A stretch of 32,973 nt of DNA, taken from assembly GCA_024638345.1 (NCBI GenBank), contig JAHEKL010000002.1, positions 1 through 32,973 of the forward strand, written 5' to 3'. Position numbers and translations under genes: made by a program. The stretch is from Gammaproteobacteria bacterium (lineage in GTDB: Bacteria; Gemmatimonadota; Gemmatimonadetes; Longimicrobiales; Gaopeijiaceae). Below the pieces are notes generated by a model. It saw nothing but the letters and a program-made list of their open reading frames with translations. It ran no database searches and was not told the DNA's origin. Positions 26,419-32,973 of this stretch are shown in pieces. Position 1 is the stretch's first letter. Each line of letters starts with the position of its first letter.

Positions 26419-29400
26419 TCGGCTCGATCCCGAGGACGGTTCTGACAGGCGCTCTGGTCGTAGGCAATGGAATCTTCGGTTTAGCCGCACCCCTTACAGG
26501 ACAGACTTCCGCTACGGAGGACAGTCGCCCCGACTCGATTCGGAGTTTCGTGCTCGACCGGATTCGGGCAAGGTCGATGCCTGCCGAGGCGCCCGACTCG
26601 ACGACCGCCACGATCGCCACGACCGACTCGGTACCGGGTCGACCGCTGGGCCGCGGAGCCCCGAGCAGACCCACCGCCGAGGGCCCGGTGGATCTTCCCG
26701 CGAGATCGGACTCGGTGATGCGGGCTCTCGCGCAGCTGGAGGGGTTCACTACGGCCAGCTACCAGGGGGATCGGGCCGACTTCGATGCCGCCACGAGACG
26801 CCTCATCCTATGGGGCACCGCGGAATCCAGAGCCTTCTTTTCGGGCAGCGGGGGACGAGTCGAAGCCGACACGTCGATCACCTACGAGGACCTGCAGGGC
26901 AGGGTGCGGACGACCGGTCGATCTGATCTCACTCCGAGCACCGGAGAGCCTCTCAGCGCGGAGCGTCTGATCTATGACCTGCGGGGGGCGCGGGGAACCG
27001 CCCTGGGCGCCGAGACCACTTACTCCCAGGGTGCGCAGTGGATCGTGCGGGGCAATCTGGATTCGGTGGAGGAAGATCTCCTCTTCGGGAGTTCTGCCCG
27101 GTTCACGACGTGTGATCTGGACGATCCCCACTCCTATTTCCAGGCGAGCGAGCTCAAGGTCGTCGGCGACCAGGTCCTGGTCGCTCGCTCCGTCCGGATG
27201 TACATCGACGATGTCCCCGTGCTATGGCTTCCCTTCATCGCCCAGAACCTGGGCAGTGGACGCGTGAGTGGCATCCTCACGCCCACCTTCTCGATCAACG
27301 ACATCGTCCGAACGTCGTCGGCCTACAACCGACGTTTGTCCAACGTCGGATACTACTGGGCGATGAGCGATTACTCGGACATGACCGTGGCGCTCGACTG
27401 GTTCTCCAACAACTACCTGGCTCTGCAGGGTGGAATGAGGTACCGCTGGGCGCAGCGGTTCCTCGAAGGCACCGTCAACGTCAAGCGCTACTGGCGGGAG
27501 ACCGGCCGGACCGAGCTGGGCTTCGACACGAATCATCGTTGGGACATCTCGGAGAGCACCGGCCTCAGGGCTTCGGGGCGGTACATCTCCAGCTCGAGCT
27601 TCGTCCGCCAGAACTCCTTCGACCCTCGCGAGACCGTTTCGACCATCGATTCGGATGCGAATCTGAATAGGAGGTTCGGGTGGGGCCAGCTGACGGTGGG
27701 TTCCAGTCGGAAGCAGTATCTGAGCGAGGAGCGCACGGAGACCACCCTTCCGTCGGCGAGTCTGTCTCTGTCCACCCTCACCCTTTTAGGGGCGCCGCCA
27801 CAGACGGCGAGTTGGTACAACAACGTCTCCGTCAGCGGCTCCATGAGCTGGGATCGGCGTCTAGCGGACAGGCCGACGCAGCCGGACAGCACGTTCAGTT
27901 TCGGACAGGCGTCGGAGGTCCGCACGGCGGGTTCGGCCAGGGGGAGTGTCAGTCTGGGAGATCTGTCCCTGCGCGGTGCTTTCTCGACGAAGGAGAGCGT
28001 GTTCAAGGACGTGCCCGACCTCCTCCTGAACCCCGTCGATCCGGATCCCCTGGGGTTGGAGGCCATGGCAGGCAGGAATGAGTTCCGGTCGGGCGGCGTC
28101 TCATGGAGTGCGGGACTGTCCTACCAGCAGAGACTGATCGGGGCGACGACGCTCACCCCCAGCTTCTCGGTCGAGGGAAGCATGCTGCGAGTGGACTCTA
28201 TCCCCGAGGCTCGAGAGTTCGTCGCAGGTCCGAAGCGCTACCGCGCAGGGTTGAGCTTGCAGACGGATGTATACGGGTTCTACCCGGGCTTCGGGTCCTT
28301 CGAGGCGATACGACACAAGATCACGCCTTCGGTCAGCTGGTCCTACGCACCCGAGGTCCTGCCGACGGACATTCAAGCACGCGTCTTCGGTCCGACGGCG
28401 GCACGTGCCCAGAACACCTTCACCATCGGATTCAATCAGACCTGGGAGGCGAAGGTCCAGGCCGATGAGGAGACGGGAGCCGACGTGGCGGTCCCGGGCA
28501 CGCCTTCGCTGCAGCCGGATTCCGTTCCAGGCGACTCGATCGGTGCCCCGAGCGCCGCACAGGCTCTCGTCCCCGGTGGGCTGACTCCCGCCCCCGGCCT
28601 AGGAGGGGATGAGGAGCTGAGCCGACTCCCGCCTTCGCAGAATGTGGTTCTTCTTGGACTGCAAACGAACGCCATCACATACGATTTGATCGAGGCGGAT
28701 TCCACTGGGAACTTCATAGACGGGTTTCGGACGCTCAGTCTCACCAACCGGGTCGTGTCCGACTACCTCAGGGGCCTGAATCTGTCCTTCACTCACGAAC
28801 TCTTCGACGACAGTGAGCGGTTCGAGGGAGGGACTCGGACCTTCAGCCCTCACCTATCACAGCTCTCTCTCGGCTTCGCGCTGGACCAGAACTCGGGTTT
28901 TCTCAGGACTGTCGGTCGCCTCCTCGGAATCGAGCCCGATACGGCACGTGTACCTCCGCCGACGGAACGGGAGCCCGAAGTCGTCGATCCAGCGCTTCAA
29001 ACCACGCCCGACTCGCCCCTCGACCAATTCACGGGCTTCGACTCGGATAGGGTCATTCCCGGCCGGGACCCCTTCGACGCTCGACCCACTGGAGAGGGCT
29101 GGCGTGCGGATGTGAACTATTCCCTTAATCGACCGCGGGGGTCGCAGCGTGGAAGCTCGCTCCGCGCCCAGATGCTCCAAGGCCGTCTCTCCTTCACGCC
29201 GTCCGAGAGCTGGACCGTCGATTGGTCGACGTCGTATGACGTCGAGGCTCGGCGCTTCAACGACCACGTCGTCAACCTCCGTCGTGACCTGCACGAGTGG
29301 GAGGCACGCTTCGGCTTCGTCCAGACGGCGACCGGCAACTGGTCCTTCCAGTTCGAGGTTGCCCTACGCGCGAATCAGGACCTCCGGTTCGACTATCGCC

Positions 29401-29423
29401 AAAGAAGCCTCGACCGTTTCTGA
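26415..29423 (+). CDS. lptD: LPS-assembly outer-membrane protein LptD (OstA/Imp)
   Basis: LptD is the outer-membrane barrel that inserts lipopolysaccharide into the outer leaflet. The 1002-residue protein has a signal peptide (hydrophobic to about 29), an Asp/Ser/Thr/Pro-rich stretch to about 100, a periplasmic OstA-type beta-jellyroll (about 105-260, with YDLRGARGTALGAETTY and ARFTTCDLDDPHSYF) and a barrel (VPVLWLPFIAQNLGSGR onwards) ending in phenylalanine as BAM clients do. Only one cysteine, Cys233, is present, so the two disulfides of the E. coli protein cannot form. Pro/Gly/Ala-rich inserts lie at about 687-743 and 840-893. The GTG start overlaps tatC. Confidence 0.9.
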   Translation: MIGSIPRTVLTGALVVGNGIFGLAAPLTGQTSATEDSRPDSIRSFVLDRIRARSMPAEAPDSTTATIATTDSVPGRPLGRGAPSRPTAEGPVDLPARSDSVMRALAQLEGFTTASYQGDRADFDAATRRLILWGTAESRAFFSGSGGRVEADTSITYEDLQGRVRTTGRSDLTPSTGEPLSAERLIYDLRGARGTALGAETTYSQGAQWIVRGNLDSVEEDLLFGSSARFTTCDLDDPHSYFQASELKVVGDQVLVARSVRMYIDDVPVLWLPFIAQNLGSGRVSGILTPTFSINDIVRTSSAYNRRLSNVGYYWAMSDYSDMTVALDWFSNNYLALQGGMRYRWAQRFLEGTVNVKRYWRETGRTELGFDTNHRWDISESTGLRASGRYISSSSFVRQNSFDPRETVSTIDSDANLNRRFGWGQLTVGSSRKQYLSEERTETTLPSASLSLSTLTLLGAPPQTASWYNNVSVSGSMSWDRRLADRPTQPDSTFSFGQASEVRTAGSARGSVSLGDLSLRGAFSTKESVFKDVPDLLLNPVDPDPLGLEAMAGRNEFRSGGVSWSAGLSYQQRLIGATTLTPSFSVEGSMLRVDSIPEAREFVAGPKRYRAGLSLQTDVYGFYPGFGSFEAIRHKITPSVSWSYAPEVLPTDIQARVFGPTAARAQNTFTIGFNQTWEAKVQADEETGADVAVPGTPSLQPDSVPGDSIGAPSAAQALVPGGLTPAPGLGGDEELSRLPPSQNVVLLGLQTNAITYDLIEADSTGNFIDGFRTLSLTNRVVSDYLRGLNLSFTHELFDDSERFEGGTRTFSPHLSQLSLGFALDQNSGFLRTVGRLLGIEPDTARVPPPTEREPEVVDPALQTTPDSPLDQFTGFDSDRVIPGRDPFDARPTGEGWRADVNYSLNRPRGSQRGSSLRAQMLQGRLSFTPSESWTVDWSTSYDVEARRFNDHVVNLRRDLHEWEARFGFVQTATGNWSFQFEVALRANQDLRFDYRQRSLDRF

Positions 29424-29438
29424 GTGGTCGGGCAAAGG

Positions 29439-29458
29439 GCCTCGAGGTGTGTCGAGGC
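29439..29458 (+). terminator. Probable terminator hairpin after lptD
   Basis: GCCTCGA (29439-29445) and TCGAGGC (29452-29458) form a perfect seven-pair stem with a six-base loop, 15 bases after the lptD stop. The T-run is displaced (TTTT at 29475-29478), so it could instead be Rho-assisted. Confidence 0.5.
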
Positions 29459-29511
29459 ACTCCGGCCTGTCCTGTTTTGGTGACAATCGGCCTCGTCGTG
29501 AACTGTCAGGC

Positions 29512-29540
29512 ATAGCTGTGCTATCGCTTTCACGTATAGC
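29512..29540 (+). promoter_or_regulatory. Overlapping inverted repeats, possible operator or extended -10 promoter
   Basis: ATAGC-TGT-GCTAT (29512-29524) is a compact inverted repeat, and a third ATAGC (29536-29540) can pair with the same GCTAT instead. TGCTATCGC (29519-29527) also reads as a weak extended -10 element. This could be a protein-binding site at a promoter for the downstream lipoprotein gene, or competing RNA folds. Confidence 0.35.
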
Positions 29541-29607
29541 GACTTAGGCGATCATTGGTGAGCCCGGCACAGCTTCTGCTCCAATAGTTCAGTCCAGCAG
29601 CACCGTC

Positions 29608-29649
29608 GCTGCACGGATCTGTGCAGCTTCCGCGGTGGTGACCGGAAGC
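29608..29649 (+). promoter_or_regulatory. Two adjoining hairpins in the leader of the FnIII lipoprotein gene
   Basis: GCTGCAC-GGATCT-GTGCAGC (29608-29627) and GCTTCCG-(10)-CGGAAGC (29626-29649) are both perfect seven-pair inverted repeats that share two bases. The second ends five bases before the ribosome site GGAG (29654-29657). The heptamer AGCCTGA is directly repeated at 29647-29653 and 29656-29662, around that site. Together they suggest a structured, possibly regulated, 5' leader. No known riboswitch class is recognisable. Confidence 0.5.
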
Positions 29650-29662
29650 CTGAGGAGCCTGA

Positions 29663-30808
29663 ATGACGACGAACCGTGGTGACATGCGACGTGTCAGGGA
29701 AGCATTGCTCTCGATCCTCCTATCGGTCGCCCTCGCGGGCTGCAGCTCGAACGAGGTCGTTGCCGTGGGCGATGCCCCGGCGCCCCCGGAGAGCTTCGAA
29801 GCGTTCTACTACGCGGGCGCAGTCGAGCTTAGCTGGGCGTTGGGGCCGGCTTGGAACGGCGAGCCTTTCCGCATCTGGGGAAGACGGGTTTCGGACAGCC
29901 AATTCTTCCTGGTGGCCGAAGTGACGAGCTGCGCGGAGGGTCTCTGCTCGTACTCCGACACGAACGTGGCTCCAAATGTGACCTACGTGTACTTCATCAC
30001 CGCTGTGAGTCGGTCCGGCGTGGAAACTGCCTCCGATGATCGCATCGAGGTCTTCGTTCCCGACCCCATTTCGCCGGCGGCACCGGGCAACGTCGATGTG
30101 ATTCCCCTCGACGGCGCTCTCTACCTGACCTGGGACGATACGAGCCGGCTGGCGGACGACTTCTCGTTCTATCGCGTATACTTCGACTCGGGGGAGGGCT
30201 CCATCTTCCTTCTGGGTGAGACCGACTCGGAAGGATTCCTAGACTCTCGCGTCGAGAACGGAAGCACATACGCCTATTTCGTGACTGCACTCGACGACCT
30301 GGGGCACGAGAGCGCCGGTACCGCATTGGTCGAGGGCACTCCGCGACCCGACTTCCACGGCGAGCTCCTCTTCGCGTTCAGCGATCAGCCCGACCTCTCG
30401 GGCTTCAGGTTCCAAGACACCGACTCGACCAACCCGATCCTACCCGGAAACGATCCGAACCGAGACTTCCGGCTCGAGTTCGACGGTCAGAGATGGTGGC
30501 TGGCTCCGGGTCCCGGGGTGGAGGTCGCGGACGAGTCGTTCTTCACGACCGCCCTCCGCTGCGGGCCCGCGGCCGACCCGGGCTGTCTCGACGTACGTTG
30601 GGCGCCGCAGACCGGATACAGCTCCGCGGCGACCGAGCTCGCGACCGAGTTCTCGTTCGCGATTCGCGTTCCCGTCACGGGGGGGTGGAACTACGGTCTC
30701 GTTCGGGTGACACACTTGGGGTTCGCCCAGGACGGCGCCATCGCGATCTTCGACTGGGCGTTTCAGCTCCAGACCGACAATCCGAGCCTCCTGACGGGGA
30801 AGAGCTGA
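29663..30808 (+). CDS. Lipoprotein with two fibronectin type III domains, unknown function
   Basis: This 381-residue protein has a signal ending SVALAGC, with Cys27 lipidated. Two fibronectin type III-like domains follow: about 42-135 (AVELSWALGP, TYVYFITAVSRSGVE) and 138-230 (ALYLTWDDTSR, TYAYFVTALDDLGHES). The last 150 residues, beginning near DFHGELLFAF, form a beta-rich domain with DFRLEFDGQRWWLAPGPG and NYGLVRVTHLGF that I do not recognise. Four cysteines lie outside the lipobox, two in the first FnIII domain (SCAEGLCSY) and two in the C-terminal domain (RCGPAADPGCLD), each pair close enough for a disulfide, which fits a periplasmic or surface location. The start at 29663 has GGAG five bases upstream. 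Confidence 0.85.
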   Translation: MTTNRGDMRRVREALLSILLSVALAGCSSNEVVAVGDAPAPPESFEAFYYAGAVELSWALGPAWNGEPFRIWGRRVSDSQFFLVAEVTSCAEGLCSYSDTNVAPNVTYVYFITAVSRSGVETASDDRIEVFVPDPISPAAPGNVDVIPLDGALYLTWDDTSRLADDFSFYRVYFDSGEGSIFLLGETDSEGFLDSRVENGSTYAYFVTALDDLGHESAGTALVEGTPRPDFHGELLFAFSDQPDLSGFRFQDTDSTNPILPGNDPNRDFRLEFDGQRWWLAPGPGVEVADESFFTTALRCGPAADPGCLDVRWAPQTGYSSAATELATEFSFAIRVPVTGGWNYGLVRVTHLGFAQDGAIAIFDWAFQLQTDNPSLLTGKS

Positions 30809-30868
30809 CGCTCGAAGGTCCCGGAAAGCCGCCACTCCGGCCCTCCAGAAACCCTTGCGGCATCTCGC

Positions 30869-30897
30869 TTGTTTCGGGGTAGAAGCCGCGCTATCTT
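30869..30897 (+). promoter_or_regulatory. Probable promoter giving a leaderless formimidoyltransferase mRNA
   Basis: TTGTTT (30869-30874), 17 bases, then TATCTT (30892-30897): the same -10 hexamer as the promoter before the LysM gene. Only seven bases separate the -10 from the ATG at 30905, so transcription would begin at or next to the start codon. No ribosome site is visible before that ATG, which agrees. Confidence 0.6.
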
Positions 30898-30904
30898 CTG
30901 GCCC

Positions 30905-31951
30905 ATGGTGCCCGTTCTGGAGGCGGTACCCAACCTCAGCGCGGGCAGAGACCGGGCGCTCGTGGACAGGTTGGTCCACGCCGTATCCTCGACGTCGGCC
31001 GAGCTCTTGGATGCCTCCGCCGATCCCGACCACAATCGAGCCGTGCTCACCTTCGTCGGGAGTCCGGAGGCAGTCGAGGAGGCGGCCGTCGCGGTCGCGC
31101 GGGTGGCGGTCGAGGCCATCGATCTGAGAAACCACTCGGGCGTGCATCCGAGGATCGGAGCGCTGGACGTGCTGCCATTCGTCCCGCTCGTCGGCCTCAC
31201 CATGGAGGACGCTCGGGCTTCGGCCCGGCGGGTAGGGGTTCGGCTCGCGAACGAAGTCGGAGTGCCGGTCTTCTTCTACGCGCAGGCGTCCGATCCTCGA
31301 GGCAGGGCTTTGGCTGAGCTACGTGCAGGGGGATTCGAGTCCCTGGTCGACGGCTTCCCTGCTGGGCGGGACCCGGATGTGCTGCCCGAAGGGTGGTCTC
31401 ATTCTGGAATCCATCCTACGGCCGGTGCGGTGTGCGTTGGAGCGCGACCCCTCCTGCTCGCCTGGAACGTCGAGATCGACGGGCTCCAGGAAGAAGAGGT
31501 CCGGGCGCTCGCCACCGCGCTCAGGGAGCGGGACGGTGGGATCCCGGGGTTGCGCGCGCTGGCTTTTTCGCTTGCTTCCAGAGGTCGCCTTCAGTTGTCG
31601 ATGAACTTGGAGGATGTTCGTAATCGTCAGCCGTTTCGAGTCTTCCGTGACGTCGAGGAGCACGTACAGTCCGCCGGTGGAAGGGTCGTCCGGACCGAGG
31701 TGGTGGGCATGTTGCCGGATGAGCTGATCTTCGAGGCCGGGGCGGACCGAATATCTTTGCTGGACCCGCACCCCTCACGGGTTCTATCCTCCCGGGTAAC
31801 TGCTCACATCATGAGGCGTGCGGGAAGGCTGGCCGAGGAGCTGCTCGAGTCCGCTTCGAAGGCGGGCGAAGGCACTTCTATGGAGGTTCGCGAAGGCCTG
31901 GAACGTCTCAGGTCGGACCTGTTGGACTCGAGCTTTGGGAACGATAGCTGA
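30905..31951 (+). CDS. ftcD: Glutamate formimidoyltransferase
   Basis: This 348-residue protein matches the formiminotransferase half of FTCD, which moves the formimino group of formiminoglutamate to tetrahydrofolate in histidine breakdown. Signatures are EAVPNLSAGRD (usually VPNFSEG), ASADPDHNRAVLTFVG, and NHSGVHPRIGALDVLPFVP, which holds the HxGxHPR motif with His77 and His81. The later RGLPALR-like stretch (GGIPGLRALAF) and LSMNLEDVR also fit. The cyclodeaminase half is absent, so this is the single-domain form. ATG at 30905 matches the family N-terminus; an earlier TTG adds unlike residues. No hut gene is adjacent. Some stand-alone relatives are reported to replace 5-formyltetrahydrofolate cyclo-ligase, a real alternative here. 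It overlaps the next gene by one base. Confidence 0.92.
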   Translation: MVPVLEAVPNLSAGRDRALVDRLVHAVSSTSAELLDASADPDHNRAVLTFVGSPEAVEEAAVAVARVAVEAIDLRNHSGVHPRIGALDVLPFVPLVGLTMEDARASARRVGVRLANEVGVPVFFYAQASDPRGRALAELRAGGFESLVDGFPAGRDPDVLPEGWSHSGIHPTAGAVCVGARPLLLAWNVEIDGLQEEEVRALATALRERDGGIPGLRALAFSLASRGRLQLSMNLEDVRNRQPFRVFRDVEEHVQSAGGRVVRTEVVGMLPDELIFEAGADRISLLDPHPSRVLSSRVTAHIMRRAGRLAEELLESASKAGEGTSMEVREGLERLRSDLLDSSFGNDS

Positions 31952-32973
31952 TGACCGTTGAATCCCTGAAGAAAGAAGCGCGGCGCCACGAGCAGAGAGA
32001 GGAGTGGATCAAGGCGCTCGATCTCTACCTCCAGGCGATCGAGGCTCAGGCAGGCCAGGACGAGCCCGACATCGCTCTCCACAACCGCGTCGGAGACCTT
32101 CAGGTGCGGCTCGGCGACAACGAGGGCGCGTTCGATAGCTACGAGCGTGCGATCGGACTCTACCTTTCGGCCGAGCTTCCGAACAACGCGGTAGCGGTAT
32201 GTCGAAAGGTCATCCGTCACGACCCCGAGCGTCCGACGTCCTATCTGAGGATGGGGCAGATTCGCGCTCAACAGGGCTTCATCGTCGACGCACGGCAGCA
32301 GTTCATCACCTATGCGGAGATGATGCAGGCCCGTGGGGAGTCCGACGAATCGTTTCGCGCCCTGGAGGAATTCGTTGCGCTCGCCCCGCAGGACATCGAC
32401 ACGCGCGTCTTCCTTGCCGAGCAGCTGATCGCGAAGGAGCAGAACGAGGAGGCTCTCTACTACCTCTCCGAAGCGTATCGGGCCGCAGCGAGTCAGGGGC
32501 AGCAGGATCGCGAAAGCGAGATTCTGGAGCGTATCCACTCCATCGATCCGGATCATCCCGTGCCGACCGCACTCGAGACGGCTTCCGAGGAACCGGACGC
32601 CTTCCTCTCCCCTCCCGCGGACGAGCCGATGGACCTGGAGATCACATCGTTCGGAGAGGTTACGCTATCGGACGAAGCCGTGACGAAGGCGGGGTCGGAC
32701 GCCCTCGAAGCGTCGGGCGGTATCAGCCTGGACGATTCCACGAGCTTGGCGGAGGACCTCGAAGTAGAGCTCGACGAGGAGTCCGAGGGGTTCGAGGGCT
32801 TGGAGATCACGAGCTTCGGTGTGCTCGACGAGCAGGAGGAGGACGAAGAGGACGTCCGGACGGGGGTCATCGAGGGCCTGGAGTCCAGCGGTCTCGACGA
32901 CGAGGAGTCTACGCTTGAACGGGACGCGCTCGATCTCGGGCAGGAAGCGGATGACGGCTTGGAGGAAGAGGAG
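31951..32973 (+). CDS. TPR-repeat protein with long acidic region (3' end outside window)
   Basis: The frame opens at the ATG at 31951, sharing one base with the preceding TGA, and is still open at the window end after 341 residues. No signal peptide is present, so it is probably cytoplasmic. Residues 1-210 are TPR-like helical pairs (EEWIKALDLYLQAIEAQ, DNEGAFDSYERAIGLY, FIVDARQQFITYAEMM). From about 212 it turns into a strongly acidic, low-complexity segment rich in Glu, Asp and Leu, in which LEITSFG occurs twice (229-235 and 284-290). The role is unknown; the repeated hydrophobic motif in an acidic background looks like a short linear binding site. The rest of the protein is needed to classify it. 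Confidence 0.85.
   Translation, partial: MTVESLKKEARRHEQREEWIKALDLYLQAIEAQAGQDEPDIALHNRVGDLQVRLGDNEGAFDSYERAIGLYLSAELPNNAVAVCRKVIRHDPERPTSYLRMGQIRAQQGFIVDARQQFITYAEMMQARGESDESFRALEEFVALAPQDIDTRVFLAEQLIAKEQNEEALYYLSEAYRAAASQGQQDRESEILERIHSIDPDHPVPTALETASEEPDAFLSPPADEPMDLEITSFGEVTLSDEAVTKAGSDALEASGGISLDDSTSLAEDLEVELDEESEGFEGLEITSFGVLDEQEEDEEDVRTGVIEGLESSGLDDEESTLERDALDLGQEADDGLEEEE

Noticed and set aside
29424..29662. Known riboswitch in the leader of the FnIII lipoprotein gene
   Set aside because: None of the conserved core sequences of the common riboswitch classes are visible; only simple inverted repeats.

Overview
The window is a high-GC, gene-dense bacterial chromosome segment. All 27 genes I can support lie on the + strand, many overlapping by 4 to 8 bases, and no gap between genes reaches 300 bases. 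Tol-Pal, LptD, BamD and several lipoproteins show a diderm (Gram-negative type) envelope. SecA carries a large insertion in its first ATPase half of a kind I associate with Bacteroidetes and other FCB-group bacteria. With the high GC, the many TPR lipoproteins and the gene order, this suggests Gemmatimonadota. That placement is an inference, not proven here. I see no tRNA, rRNA, CRISPR array, insertion sequence or phage gene.

Region 1 (1-7171): a 5'-truncated TPR protein and a TPR lipoprotein, a DegT-family sugar aminotransferase, the BamD-like outer-membrane assembly lipoprotein, NadD (NAD synthesis) and SecA (protein export motor). Region 2 (7220-12322): RadC, a long bifunctional-type Rel/SpoT (p)ppGpp enzyme and UvrB. 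Region 3 (12336-15151): a tightly overlapping tsaE-tsaB-rimI run (t6A tRNA modification plus an N-acetyltransferase), followed by hemB. Region 4 (15334-18749): a LysM protein behind a recognisable promoter, a HemX/CcsA-like membrane protein, and hemA. HemA and HemB are the first and third enzymes of the glutamate (C5) route to heme, and the HemX-like protein fits with them. Region 5 (18746-25011): an NAD-dependent sugar epimerase overlapping the start of a complete Tol-Pal set, tolQ-tolR-tolA/tonB-tolB-pal-cpoB, which ties the outer membrane to peptidoglycan and energises it from the inner membrane. Region 6 (25097-29423): nrdR, tatC and lptD, the last two overlapping. Region 7 (29424-32973): a structured leader, a fibronectin-III lipoprotein of unknown role, a probably leaderless glutamate formimidoyltransferase, and the start of a long acidic TPR protein that runs off the window.

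This is mostly a conserved core region, strongly biased to envelope building and export. I found no clear new defence, mobile or biosynthetic system. The most interesting unexplained signals are non-coding: a 19-pair hairpin between pal and cpoB, a set of partly competing inverted repeats ahead of the FnIII lipoprotein, and a TATCTT-type promoter placed so close to a start codon that the mRNA is probably leaderless. Among proteins, the FnIII lipoprotein, the LysM protein and the acidic TPR protein lack an assigned function.
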